A DNA stretch of 64,000 nucleotides from the NCBI GenBank assembly GCA_040902425.1, contig JBBDXI010000069.1:1-64000 (forward strand). The letters are read 5' to 3'. The notes beneath the pieces are model-generated. The model was not told the origin of the DNA. It searched no databases and was given only the letters and a program-made list of their open reading frames with translations. The translations under genes were made by a program, and so were the position numbers. The first letter of the stretch is position 1. Every line of letters starts with the position of its first letter. Positions 43,669 to 52,594 of the stretch are shown here, one piece after another. The stretch comes from JBBDXI01 sp040902425 (GTDB taxonomy: Bacteria; Planctomycetota; Phycisphaerae; Phycisphaerales; UBA1924).

Positions 43669-44130
43669 TCACCTACCCAGCGCCTGGCCCCGCGCCGCGC
43701 GATCCTGCCATCCCCCGCACTCCGGGCACACCACCCACCCGTTGTCCTCCGGCAATCCCTCCAGCGAATACCCGCACCGCTCGCACCCGCCCTTCCCTCG
43801 CCCCTCACGCCGGCGTTCCCGGAACTGCGCCGCGGCCTCCACCCTCATCTGCCGCACCCCGCACTCCGGGCACACCACCCACCCCTTGTCATCCGGGAGC
43901 CCAACCAGGGAGTACCCGCACGCACACCCCCGCGCGGCGGGCTTCGCGCTCTCCAACTGCCGCGCCAGCTCCCCTGTCCGCCCCCGGGTCCACACCCCCG
44001 CCCTGATCACCTGGTCCACATCGTGGGCGCGCGCCTTCGCTTCCCGCACTGCCTCTTCGGCAGTCTCCGCCGCGATGGACACCTTGAACGTCGCGTGCTC
44101 CCGCCGGCATATCACCGTGAACGGGTCCAC
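43669..44130 (-). CDS. Small protein with two tandem zinc ribbons
   Basis: This 153-residue protein has an N-terminal beta-strand domain of about 65 residues (FTVICRREHATFKVSIAAET). Two zinc ribbons of the same type follow: CACGYSLVGLPDDKGWVVCPECG and, after an Arg-rich spacer, CERCGYSLEGLPEDNGWVVCPECG (each C-x2-C ... C-x2-C). The two ribbons are close copies of each other. There is no signal or transmembrane segment. Related ribbons occur in other proteins of this window (56691, 57839, 61154). Function unknown; nucleic acid or protein binding is possible. Confidence 0.72.
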   Translation of the reverse strand: MDPFTVICRREHATFKVSIAAETAEEAVREAKARAHDVDQVIRAGVWTRGRTGELARQLESAKPAARGCACGYSLVGLPDDKGWVVCPECGVRQMRVEAAAQFRERRREGRGKGGCERCGYSLEGLPEDNGWVVCPECGGWQDRAARGQALGR

Positions 44131-44375
44131 GCGCCAGATCCCTGACTCTCGGATCTCGGGTCGTCGGCCGACTCTGAGATGCTAGATCCAAACTCTGGGC
44201 TACGCCCGACCCCTCCCCGCGTCGGTGCCCTTGCACCCGCATGTCGCGTACTTGCCTTCGATCATGGCACCCCACGCCACGCCGGCACTCCGCCCGACCC
44301 GCTCGGAGGGCTCGGCCGGCTTCGGAATCGCCCCGGTGAACGAAGTCACCCCTGCCAACGCCCGATAGTCCGGGG

Positions 44376-46382
44376 GTGAGAACCAGCCCAGCGCGCCTCT
44401 CCAGACGATGGATACTGAGCGCCCTGATCCCCGCGGCCACTTGCGCGCTCACCCTGGTCGCGTGGCAGCTCAGCCGCCACCAGGCCGATGCCACCGCCCT
44501 CGCCCGCCTCAACGCCAGGGCCGACTCTTTCAGCCGCTCCCTGGGCGAGCGCCTCGAGCACTACCACGACCTCCTGGGGCACATCGGCGGGCTCTTCGCC
44601 GCCAGCCAGTCCGTCGAGCCCGACGAGTGGTCCGCCTTCCTCAAGACCGCCGACATCCAGGCCCGCTACCCCGCCATCCACGAGCTCTTCTATCTCGAGC
44701 AGCGACCCACGCCCCTCGGCGGACCCGAACCGCCAGCGCTGGCCGTGCACTCCCTCCGCGGCGGCTGGAAAGCCCTGCGTCCGGGAGGCCCGGCGGACGG
44801 CCCGACCGCCGCCCTGCTCCAGCGCGCCGAGGATGCCGGCGGTTTGGTCATGCAGTCCGTGCCCACCCTGCCCGGTGAACCGTGGACCGTCCTCCTCTGC
44901 CGCGCCCTGCCGCAGGATGAAGGCGACGGCGGAACCCAGGGCTGGGTCGTGGCCGTGGCCGGCGTCGCCGAAGTGGTCCAGCGCTTTGCCGACCAATACC
45001 AGCCGCACATCGGGGTCCACATCGAGTCCCGGGGCAGCCCCCAGGCTGTCCACCTCGAGTCCGCCGCCGCCGGCCCCCTGCTCACCGCATCCACCGACAT
45101 GACCTTCGGGGGCGAGACCTGGCGCCTTAGCCTGCGCAGCTCCGCCGAGGCGCTCACGGAAGGCTCTTCCGCGGGCCTCATCCTGGCCGCGGGCTTCGGG
45201 GCCTCGGGGTTCATCGTCCTCGTCCTCTGGTCGCTCTCCCGGGCCCACGGCCACGCCCTGGCCCACCGCCGCAGCGAGCACCGGCTGCAGTCCGCCCTCG
45301 ACAGCGTCCACGACTACGCCATCCTGGTGCTCGACCGCGCCGGGCGCATCGCCCAGTGCAACGCCGGCGTCGCCGCCGTGCTCGGGTACACGCCCCGCGA
45401 ACTGGAGGGCGCGCACTTCTCCCGCTTCTACACCCCCGAGGCGCTCGCCGACCGCACCCCGGAGCACGAGCTGGAGACCGCCTCCGCCGCGGGCCGCTCC
45501 GAGGATGAGGGCTGGCGGGTCCGCAAGGATGGCCGGCACATCTGGGCCAACAGCGTCCTCTCGCCCCTGCGCGACCGCGACGGCCAGCTCCATGGGTTCA
45601 TGAAGATCACCCGCGACATGACCGAGCGCCGCCGAGCCCAGGAGGAGCTCGCCCAGCACGCCCGCGAGCTGGCCCGCTCCAATGCGGAGCTCCAGCAGTT
45701 CGCCTACGTCGCCTCCCACGACCTCCAGGAGCCGCTGCGCGCCATCAGCAGTTACCTCCAGCTCCTCCAGCGCCGCTACAAGGGGAGCCTCGACGCCAAG
45801 GCCGACGAGTTCATCGCCTTCGCCGTCGACGGCGCCGCCCGCATGAAGCAGCTCATCAACGACCTGCTGGGGTACTCCCGCGCCGGCACCCGCCCCATCA
45901 GCATCGTCCCCACCAGCGCCGAGCTCATCCTCGCCCAGGCCCTCCAGGAGCTCCGGATCGCCGTCGCCGAGTCCGGCGCCCGCGTCACCCACGGACCCCT
46001 CCCCACCGTCCCCGCCGACCCCGGCCAGCTCCGCCAGGTCTTCCTCAACCTGATCGGCAACGCCATCAAGTTCCGCGGGCACGCCGCCCCCGAGGTCCAC
46101 ATCTCCGCCCGGCAGCGCCCCGAGGGCTGGGAGTTCTCCGTCCGCGACAACGGCATCGGCATCGAGCCCCAGTACGCCGAGCGCATCTTCGAGATCTTCC
46201 AGAGGCTCCACACCCGCGAACGCTACGCCGGAACCGGCATCGGCCTCTCCATCTGCAAGCGCATCCTCGACCGCCACGGCGGCCGCATCTGGGTGGAGGC
46301 CGCGCCGGGCGCGGGCTCCACCTTCCGCTTCCTCATCCCGGCGCACGTCGCGCCCACGCAAGGAGTGGCCCATGCAGCATAG
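44376..46382 (+). CDS. CHASE-PAS histidine kinase, transmembrane
   Basis: This 668-residue protein starts at a GTG. It has a transmembrane helix at about residues 11-31, then a CHASE-type periplasmic sensor domain (ADIQARYPAIHELFYLEQRP ... GLVMQSVPTLPGEPWT ... WVVAVAGVAEVVQRF), and a second helix at about 264-288. A PAS domain (about 300-420) and a kinase core follow: phospho-acceptor ASHDLQEPLRA (His448), NLIGNAIKFRG, DNGIGIEP and GTGIGLSI. The HDLQEPLR-type core is typical of kinases paired with Rcp1-like regulators, and one is encoded next (11-base overlap). The external ligand is unknown. Confidence 0.93.
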   Translation: MRTSPARLSRRWILSALIPAATCALTLVAWQLSRHQADATALARLNARADSFSRSLGERLEHYHDLLGHIGGLFAASQSVEPDEWSAFLKTADIQARYPAIHELFYLEQRPTPLGGPEPPALAVHSLRGGWKALRPGGPADGPTAALLQRAEDAGGLVMQSVPTLPGEPWTVLLCRALPQDEGDGGTQGWVVAVAGVAEVVQRFADQYQPHIGVHIESRGSPQAVHLESAAAGPLLTASTDMTFGGETWRLSLRSSAEALTEGSSAGLILAAGFGASGFIVLVLWSLSRAHGHALAHRRSEHRLQSALDSVHDYAILVLDRAGRIAQCNAGVAAVLGYTPRELEGAHFSRFYTPEALADRTPEHELETASAAGRSEDEGWRVRKDGRHIWANSVLSPLRDRDGQLHGFMKITRDMTERRRAQEELAQHARELARSNAELQQFAYVASHDLQEPLRAISSYLQLLQRRYKGSLDAKADEFIAFAVDGAARMKQLINDLLGYSRAGTRPISIVPTSAELILAQALQELRIAVAESGARVTHGPLPTVPADPGQLRQVFLNLIGNAIKFRGHAAPEVHISARQRPEGWEFSVRDNGIGIEPQYAERIFEIFQRLHTRERYAGTGIGLSICKRILDRHGGRIWVEAAPGAGSTFRFLIPAHVAPTQGVAHAA

Positions 46383-46824
46383 ATCGATCGACATCCTGCT
46401 GGTGGAGGACTCGCCCGCCGACGTCCGCCTCACCCAGGAGGCCCTCCACGACGGGCGCGTCGCCAACCGACTCTTCGTCGTCGAGGACGGCGTCGAGGCC
46501 CTCGCCTTCCTGGCCCGCGCCGGCAAGCACGCCCAGGCGCCCCGCCCCGACCTCATCCTCCTCGACCTCAACCTCCCCCGCAAGGACGGGCGCGAGGTGC
46601 TCGCCGCCATCAAGTCCGACCCGTCCCTCCGCATGATCCCGGTCATCGTCCTCACCACCTCCGAGTCCGAGGCCGACATCCTCAAGAGCTACTCCCTCCA
46701 CGCCAACTGCTACCTCGTCAAGCCCGTGGACATCGACGAGTTCTTCGCCCAGATCCGCCTCCTCGAGGGCTTCTGGCTCAGCGTCGTCAAGCTCCCCGGC
46801 GCCGGCGCGGAGGCGGCCGCGTGA
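46372..46824 (+). CDS. Rcp1-like single-domain response regulator
   Basis: This 150-residue stand-alone receiver contains DILLVEDSPADVRLTQEAL (acidic pocket), LILLDLNLPRKDG (phospho-Asp), VIVLTTSESEADI and CYLVKPVDIDEFF (conserved Lys). It is of the Rcp1 type that pairs with phytochrome-like and related kinases, with the extended C-terminal helix. It overlaps the upstream kinase by 11 bases and the downstream receiver-kinase by four bases. It has no output domain, so it acts by protein contact or phosphotransfer. The nearby minus-strand kinase (48072-49370) has the same type of phospho-acceptor and may also use it. Confidence 0.92.
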   Translation: MQHRSIDILLVEDSPADVRLTQEALHDGRVANRLFVVEDGVEALAFLARAGKHAQAPRPDLILLDLNLPRKDGREVLAAIKSDPSLRMIPVIVLTTSESEADILKSYSLHANCYLVKPVDIDEFFAQIRLLEGFWLSVVKLPGAGAEAAA

Positions 46825-48047
46825 CCCAGCCCGCGCCCATGTCCATCCTGCTGGTCGAGGACAACCCCAGCGATGCCCGCCTCGTGCAGGAACTCCTCGA
46901 CGACTCCCCGGCGCAGGCCCACGCCGTCGCCCACGCCCACTCCCTGGCCGAGGCCATCGACCTCGCCCACCGGCAGCCGTTCGACATCGCCCTGCTGGAC
47001 CTCTCCCTCCCCGACAGCCGCGGCCTGGAGACCGTCCACGCCTTCCGCACTGCGGCCCCGGACCTGCCGGTCGTGGTCCTCACCGGCCTCGACGATGAGG
47101 CGCTGGCCCTGGAGGCGCTGCGCCACGGCGCCCAGGACTACCTCGCAAAGGACCACGCCGACCGCTACACCCTCAACCGCGCCGTCCGCTACGCCGTCCA
47201 GCGCCGCAACGCCGAGCGCGTCGAGGGCGAGCGCCGCTCACTGCAGGATGCCGTGCACGGGATGGAGCGGGTCCTCGGGGTCGTCGGCCACGAGCTCCGC
47301 ACCCCCCTCGCCGCCTTCCGCCTGCTGCTGGAGGCCCTGGAGACCGGCCCCGGCCACGCCGAGCTCGACCGCTCCCTGAAGATGCTCGCCGCCCAGGCCC
47401 TCCGCATGTCCGAGACCGTCACCAACGTCCTGGAGGCCTCGCGCCTCGACAGCGGCGTCGCCGTCTGGAACTGGGCCACCTTCCCCCTCCACCAGGTCAT
47501 CCACCCCGCCGCCGAGCTCGTCCGACCACTCCTCGAGCCCGGCGTCGAGCTCGTCTGCGACATCCAGCCCCGGGACGCCGCCATGAGCGGCGACCCCGAC
47601 GCCGTGCAGCGCCTGCTCATCAACCTCCTCAGCAACGCCGCCAAGCACACCCGCAGCGGGCGCATCACCGTCCAGGCCGCTCAGGTCCCCGACGAGGGCG
47701 GCCCCTGGACCCGCATCCGCATCACCGACAGCGGCCGCGGCATCCCCCCCGATGTCCTCGCCCGACTCGGCACCGCCTTCGCCCTCAACGCCGGCGTCGT
47801 CGGCGCGTGCAGCACTGGCGGCACCGGCCTGGGCCTCTCTATCTGCGCCGCCATCGCCGCCGCCCACGGCGGCCACATCCACGCCTCCTCCGACGGCCGC
47901 CACGGCGCCTGTTTCACCGCCCACCTGCGATCCGACCGGCCCGCCCCCCAAGGCCCCACCCTCACCTCCGCCGCCCCCGCAACCGCCGCCGCCAGGACCC
48001 GGCCACAGGTGCTCCCAGCGTTGGCCGCACCCGCCACGCCCCCGTGA
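46821..48047 (+). CDS. Receiver-histidine kinase (response-regulator kinase)
   Basis: This 408-residue soluble protein starts at a GTG overlapping the previous stop. An N-terminal receiver (ILLVEDNPSDARL, ALLDLSLPDSRGLE, VVVLTGLDDE, YLAKDHAD) is followed by a kinase core with VVGHELRTPLAAF, a HATPase NLLSNAAKHTRSG, DSGRGIPP and GTGLGLSI. The Ala/Pro-rich C-terminus has no domain. The conserved receiver Lys lies in YLAKDHA. It is the third gene of the CHASE-kinase operon and probably relays phosphate from the upstream regulator to itself or to others. Its stop is 24 bases from the stop of the convergent kai operon. Confidence 0.92.
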   Translation: MTQPAPMSILLVEDNPSDARLVQELLDDSPAQAHAVAHAHSLAEAIDLAHRQPFDIALLDLSLPDSRGLETVHAFRTAAPDLPVVVLTGLDDEALALEALRHGAQDYLAKDHADRYTLNRAVRYAVQRRNAERVEGERRSLQDAVHGMERVLGVVGHELRTPLAAFRLLLEALETGPGHAELDRSLKMLAAQALRMSETVTNVLEASRLDSGVAVWNWATFPLHQVIHPAAELVRPLLEPGVELVCDIQPRDAAMSGDPDAVQRLLINLLSNAAKHTRSGRITVQAAQVPDEGGPWTRIRITDSGRGIPPDVLARLGTAFALNAGVVGACSTGGTGLGLSICAAIAAAHGGHIHASSDGRHGACFTAHLRSDRPAPQGPTLTSAAPATAAARTRPQVLPALAAPATPP

Positions 48048-48071
48048 GCCGGGGCGTCCCCGCCCGCCGCC

Positions 48072-49370
48072 TCACCCCACCGTCCCGGGGAGGTGCAGCG
48101 AAAACACGCTCCCCGCCCCCGGCGAAGAGTTCACCGTCACCTTCCCCCCGTGCTGCTCCGCGATCGCCTTCACGATGCTCAGCCCCACCCCGGTGCCCCC
48201 GCCGAACTTCTCCCGCGCGTGCAGCCGCGTGAACACCCCGAAGATCCTGTCGTGGTGCCTCGCCTCGATCCCGATCCCGTTGTCCTTCACCCTCACCACG
48301 ACCGCCCCGTCCCCGCACGACTCCCCGGAGATCACCACCTCCGGCGCCCCCGACGTGTTGTACATCACCCCGTTCATCACCAGGTTCGAGATCGCCTGGC
48401 TCAGGCGCACCTGGTCGCACGAGCACCGGGGCAGCCCCGGCTCTACCGTCAGGTTCGCCCCGTGCTGCGCCAGGAACTCCGCCAGCGACTCCCTCACCGC
48501 CCGCGCGATCTCCCCCAGCTCGCACCGCTCCAGCCGCCCCGGCGTCCGGCCCACCCGGGCGTACTCCATCAGCGAGTCCAGCAGCGTGTGCATCCGCTTC
48601 GACAGCCGCACGATCGTCTCGACCTTTCCCCGCCCGTCCTGGCTCATCCGGCCCGCCTCATCCTCCAGCAGGAACGTCGCGTAGTTCGCGATCCCCCGCA
48701 GCGGCTCCTTCAGGTCGTGGCTCGCGATCTGCGCGAACCGCTCGAGGTCCGCGTTGCTCCGCGCCAGCTCCGCCGCCCGCCGCTCCGCGATGTCCCGGTT
48801 CTGGCGCGCCTCCTCCTCCGCACGCGCCAGCGCCTCCTCGCGCCGTTGCGTCGTCAGGTCCGTGAACACCACGCCGATGCACCCGCTCGGGTCGTCCGGC
48901 AGCCGCCGCGCCGACATCAGCGCCGGCACCGCCCCCCCTCCCCCGCTCCCCTCCCGCCGCAGGCTCACGATCCGCTTGTCCGACCCCGTCTCCGCCGCCC
49001 GCCGCAGCCCCTCGCCGATCGCCCCCGGCCCCTCCACGCTCTCGAGCGCCTCCAGGGCCGCGCCCTGCACCCGCTCCAGCGCCAGCCCCACCATCGCCGC
49101 GAAGCACCCGTTGGCGAACAGCACCGTTCCCGCCGGATCGACCGTCAGCGCCCCCTCGTTCATCGCCTCCACCAGCACCCGGTACGGCGTCTCCGCGCTC
49201 TGCAGCGTGTAGACCTTCTCCCCGTTCTCCCCCATCACCACCAGCGCATCCACCTCGCCGTTGCGGATGGCGCTCAGCGTCGCCTCGGCCTCCTCCAGCC
49301 GCGCCCGCAGCTCCTCCAGCTCGATCACCTTCCGGGGCCTCGCCCCCGCCTCCGCCTGCCCGCCGATCAT
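48072..49370 (-). CDS. PAS histidine kinase of the kai operon
   Basis: This 432-residue soluble kinase starts with a coiled coil (ELEELRARLEEAEATLSAIR) and a short conserved GEVDALVV region. A PAS-like domain (about residues 58-180), a second coiled coil and a kinase core follow: IASHDLKEPLRGIANY, NLVMNGVMYNTSG, DNGIGIEARHHDRIF and GTGVGLSI. The phospho-acceptor type (HDLKEPLR) matches that of the CHASE kinase encoded opposite. It overlaps kaiB by four bases and is the last gene of the kaiC-kaiB-kaiB operon, so it is the likely output of the Kai proteins. That link is inference. Confidence 0.92.
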   Translation of the reverse strand: MIGGQAEAGARPRKVIELEELRARLEEAEATLSAIRNGEVDALVVMGENGEKVYTLQSAETPYRVLVEAMNEGALTVDPAGTVLFANGCFAAMVGLALERVQGAALEALESVEGPGAIGEGLRRAAETGSDKRIVSLRREGSGGGGAVPALMSARRLPDDPSGCIGVVFTDLTTQRREEALARAEEEARQNRDIAERRAAELARSNADLERFAQIASHDLKEPLRGIANYATFLLEDEAGRMSQDGRGKVETIVRLSKRMHTLLDSLMEYARVGRTPGRLERCELGEIARAVRESLAEFLAQHGANLTVEPGLPRCSCDQVRLSQAISNLVMNGVMYNTSGAPEVVISGESCGDGAVVVRVKDNGIGIEARHHDRIFGVFTRLHAREKFGGGTGVGLSIVKAIAEQHGGKVTVNSSPGAGSVFSLHLPGTVG

Positions 49371-49705
49371 GGCCTGCTCCTCAGATCAAGCCCGATGAGG
49401 ACGCGATGCTCGTCCGACATGTCCCCCACAATCCGCCGCTCCGGCTTGGGCAGGCGCTTCACCAGCGTCGGCGCGGCCACCAGCTGCTCCGAGCGCGCCA
49501 GCGCCGGCTGCTGGTACACATCCACCACCTCCAGCTCGTACCGCCCCGCCAGGAACCGCTCGCAGATGCTCTTCACGTTCGCCACCGCCGCCTTCGACCT
49601 CATCGACGCACCCGCCACGAACAGCCGCAGCGTGTACCGCGCCGCCGGCTGCGCGGCCGCGGCCCGCTCGAACTCCTCCATGGTGTCGTAGAGCTCCCCC
49701 TTCAT
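49367..49705 (-). CDS. kaiB: KaiB-like protein, second copy
   Basis: This 112-residue protein has the thioredoxin-like KaiB fold: YTLRLFVAGASMRSKAAVANVK, FLAGRYELEVVDVYQQPALA, QLVAAPTLVKRLPKPERRIVG and the tail LIGLDLR. KaiB binds KaiC and, in cyanobacteria, switches fold during the clock cycle. An N-terminal extension of about 22 residues precedes the fold. It overlaps the first kaiB and the downstream kinase by four bases each. Two divergent KaiB copies next to one KaiC suggest distinct binding roles. Confidence 0.93.
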   Translation of the reverse strand: MKGELYDTMEEFERAAAAQPAARYTLRLFVAGASMRSKAAVANVKSICERFLAGRYELEVVDVYQQPALARSEQLVAAPTLVKRLPKPERRIVGDMSDEHRVLIGLDLRSRP

Positions 49706-50097
49706 CCCCCCCCCGTTCCGCCGGCGGGCGCTCCGCCCCCGCCCGCCGTCGAGGCCGGGCGAAGGTCCAGACCCACCAGGGCGCGGTCCGTGTTGGAGAG
49801 GTCGCCGATGATCTTCTTTATGGGCTCCGGAAGCTTCCGCACCAGCGTCGGCACCGCCAGAATCTGGTCACCCCGCGCCAGCTGCGGGTTCTTCAGCAGG
49901 TCCACCACCTCGATCCGGTAGCGCCCCGCCAGGTGCTCGTCGCACAGCCGCCTCAGATTCTTGACCGCCGTCAGGCTCTTCGCCGATTCCCCCGCCACGT
50001 ACAGCCGCAAGTCCCACACCTGCGGTGCGGGCTCGGCCGCAAGCGCCGCCACCTGGGCCGGCTTCCGCGGCGCCCGGACTCTGGGTGTCGGGCTCAT
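49702..50097 (-). CDS. kaiB: KaiB-like protein, first copy
   Basis: This 131-residue protein has the KaiB core: WDLRLYVAGESAKSLTAVKNL, LAGRYRIEVVDLLKNPQLA, QILAVPTLVRKLPEPIKKIIG and ALVGLDLRP. It is flanked by a 27-residue basic N-terminus and a Gly/Ala-rich tail. It differs clearly from the second copy, so the duplication is not recent. The ATG overlaps the kaiC stop by four bases. In non-cyanobacterial kai operons KaiB partners KaiC without KaiA; no kaiA is visible here. Confidence 0.93.
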   Translation of the reverse strand: MSPTPRVRAPRKPAQVAALAAEPAPQVWDLRLYVAGESAKSLTAVKNLRRLCDEHLAGRYRIEVVDLLKNPQLARGDQILAVPTLVRKLPEPIKKIIGDLSNTDRALVGLDLRPASTAGGGGAPAGGTGGG

Positions 50098-51896
50098 GAC
50101 CGGGCCCCCCGCGCACGCGCCGAGCCCGAACGCCGCCTCGGGCCCCCGCCCGCGGGCCCCTCGCCCGTGTCCACCCGCCGCTGTGCCGCACTCGTGCTCG
50201 CCAGCTCTCGCTCCGCTTCCACCCGCGCCGCCTCCTGCCGCCGCAGGCGCTCCAGCGCCCGCGCCTCCTCCTCGATCTCCGCATCCAGCTCCGCCCGCTT
50301 CCGCGTCAGCTGAGCCTCGCGCCGCTCCAGCTCCGCGGACCTGTCGCGCTCCGCGGCCGCGTCCCGCGCCTCCTGCGACCGCCGGGCCGACCCCGTCAGC
50401 ACGCCGCCAGGCCCGAGGTACATATCCCGGATCTGCACCCCATTATCCGTCAGCAGGAACTCGCGCACCTGGTTCGAATGCGCTGTCCCACGCGACTTGA
50501 CGACGTTGATCAGCCGGTTGCGCTCACCCGCCGCCTCCATGTCCCGAAGGAGAATCCACGAGTCCATCAGCGAGCTGATCCCCACCTCCGAGGTCTCGAC
50601 CGGCTCCGGGCCCCCCGTGTTCAGGCTCGTGAACACCCCCGTGATCTCCTGCTCCTTCAGGAAGTCGATCAGCCGCACCAGCATCCCCAGCGTGTCGGCC
50701 GGGTTCGACTGCGACACCAGGTTGCTGATCGGGTCCAATACCACCGCCCGCGGCCGGTGCCGGCCGATCTCCCGGTGCATCACCGCCAGGTGCATCTCCA
50801 GCCCGTGCAGGCTCGGGCGCGACGCGAAGAACTTCAGCAGCCCGGCCCGGACATGCGGCTCAAGGTCGATCCCGATCGACCGCATGTTCCGGATGATCAG
50901 CGCCTCGCTCTCCTCGAAGGCAAAGTAGAGGCACGACTCACCCGCGCGGCACGTCGCGTCCGCGAAGTGCGCCGCCATGCTGCTCTTGCCCGTCCCCGCC
51001 GTCCCCGACACCAGCACGCTCGAGCCCCGGAAGTACCCGCCCGCCAGCATCGTGTCCAGCCGCGCGATCCCCGTCGGGACCCGCTCGTCGGACACCCCGT
51101 GCGAGAGCCCCAGGCTCGTGATCGGCAGCACGCTGATCCCGTCGGCGTCGATCAGGAACGGGTACTCGTTCGTCCCGTGCGTCGAGCCGCGGTACTTCAC
51201 GATCCGCAGCCGCCGCGTCGAGATCTGCTGGATCACCCGGTGGTCCATCAGGATCACGCAGTCCGAGACGTACTCCTCCAGCCACTGCCGCGTCAGCTGG
51301 CCCTCGCCCCGCTCCCCGGTGATCACCGCCGTGACGCCCTTGTCCTTCAGCCAGTGGAAGAGCCGCCGCAACTCCGCCCGCAGGATCGCCGTGTTCGACA
51401 GCCCCGAGAACAGGCTCTCGATCGTGTCCAGCACCACCCGCTTGGCCCCGACTTCGTCGATCGAATAGCCAAGCCGGACGAACAGCCCCTCAAGGTCGTA
51501 CTCGCCCGTCTCCTCGATCTCGCCCCGCTCGACCCGGACGTGATCGACGATCAGCAGCTTCCGCCGCTCCAGGTCCTTCAGGTCGAACCCCAGCGACGCC
51601 ACGTTCTTCGCCAGTTCCTCCGCGTTCTCCTCGAACGACACGAAGAGCCCCGGCTCGCCGTACTTGACCGCCCCGCGAACCAGGAACTCGACCCCGAGCA
51701 GCGTCTTGCCGCACCCCGCCCCGCCGCACACCAGCGTCGGCCGCCCCGCCGGCAGCCCGCCGTTGGTGATCTGGTCCAGACCTTCGATACCGGTCGGCGC
51801 CTTCTCCAGGCTCGGCCCGTGCTCCACGGAAGGAAGGTCGCCATTCCGCGAAGCGCCGGCGTGACGCCGGCCGGCTTTCTGAGTGTTGGTCTTCAC
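50094..51896 (-). CDS. kaiC: KaiC-like double-domain ATPase with coiled-coil tail
   Basis: This 600-residue protein has two RecA-like domains. CI has Walker A GGAGCGKT (58-65) and catalytic Glu pair Glu89-Glu90. CII has Walker A GTAGTGKS (298-305) and Glu328-Glu329. The CII phosphosite region reads ISSLMDSW (Ser441-Ser442), where cyanobacterial KaiC has Ser-Thr. A C-terminal extension of about 100 residues (505-600) is a charged coiled coil followed by a Gly/Arg-rich tail, not found in the cyanobacterial protein. KaiC hydrolyses ATP as a hexamer and autophosphorylates. The first gene of a four-gene operon, it is followed by two kaiB genes and a histidine kinase. Confidence 0.95.
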   Translation of the reverse strand: MKTNTQKAGRRHAGASRNGDLPSVEHGPSLEKAPTGIEGLDQITNGGLPAGRPTLVCGGAGCGKTLLGVEFLVRGAVKYGEPGLFVSFEENAEELAKNVASLGFDLKDLERRKLLIVDHVRVERGEIEETGEYDLEGLFVRLGYSIDEVGAKRVVLDTIESLFSGLSNTAILRAELRRLFHWLKDKGVTAVITGERGEGQLTRQWLEEYVSDCVILMDHRVIQQISTRRLRIVKYRGSTHGTNEYPFLIDADGISVLPITSLGLSHGVSDERVPTGIARLDTMLAGGYFRGSSVLVSGTAGTGKSSMAAHFADATCRAGESCLYFAFEESEALIIRNMRSIGIDLEPHVRAGLLKFFASRPSLHGLEMHLAVMHREIGRHRPRAVVLDPISNLVSQSNPADTLGMLVRLIDFLKEQEITGVFTSLNTGGPEPVETSEVGISSLMDSWILLRDMEAAGERNRLINVVKSRGTAHSNQVREFLLTDNGVQIRDMYLGPGGVLTGSARRSQEARDAAAERDRSAELERREAQLTRKRAELDAEIEEEARALERLRRQEAARVEAERELASTSAAQRRVDTGEGPAGGGPRRRSGSARARGARS

Positions 51897-51983
51897 GAAA
51901 GGGCCTCGGGGGGGTGGGTGAGGAAGGATTGAGCCTATCGAGTGACGATCAGAGAATGAAGGACCGCCGAGGTGAAATCGATT

Positions 51984-52580
51984 TCACCCGCTCCTTTCGG
52001 TCGGGATCTCCAGATCCCCGCCGCCCCGCCTGCCACCCCCGCCGATCACCCTCCCGCGGCACCCCCTCCTCCCGCTCCTCCCCCCGCCCCCGCTCCCCCC
52101 GCGCCACTCGACTTTGACGTCGGGGACGTACTTGAAGAGGACGGCGAGCAACAGCGTCAGGAGGCCCGTCACGACGACAAGGTCCACCCCCTCCCAGACC
52201 ATCGCCCCGACCCGCCCCTCGCCCCCCACCGCCCCCGCCGCCGCGGTCAGCGCTGTGCTCAGCATCATCGACCCCACCAGCACCACCATCAGCAGCCCGA
52301 CGATCGTGATCGCGGTAAGCCGTTTCCGCAGAAACCCCCAAACCCCCTGCCCCGGCCGCGCCTTCACGTCGAACATGTTGTTCATCGCGTGCTGGAGCTG
52401 CCCAAAGACGCCGCTGGCGGAGATGAACAGGACGATGAGGCTGATGATGCCGGCGATGCTGCCGGCGCTGGGCTGGCCCTTGGCGGCGCTGATGATGCCT
52501 CGGACTCCGGCGCCGGCCTGCTCGCCCCGGGGCCACAGGCGGGACGGCTGTGCCGCTTCTCCGGATGAGCCCCGGCTCAC
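51984..52580 (-). pseudogene. YihY/BrkB-family membrane protein remnant
   Basis: The frame encodes the middle of a YihY/BrkB protein: SIAGIISLIVLFISASGVFGQ, AMNNMFDVKARPGQGVWGFL, a membrane helix AITIVGLLMVVLVGSMMLST and LLTLLLAVLFKYVPDVKVEW. The N-terminal third, with the first membrane helices, is absent because ffh starts right upstream on the other strand. After KVEWR the sequence turns into Gly/Arg-rich repeats without the usual last helices. Both ends are therefore missing and it is probably a decaying fragment. No frameshift restores the rest. Confidence 0.7.
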
Positions 52581-52594
52581 TACACTTCCGCCCC

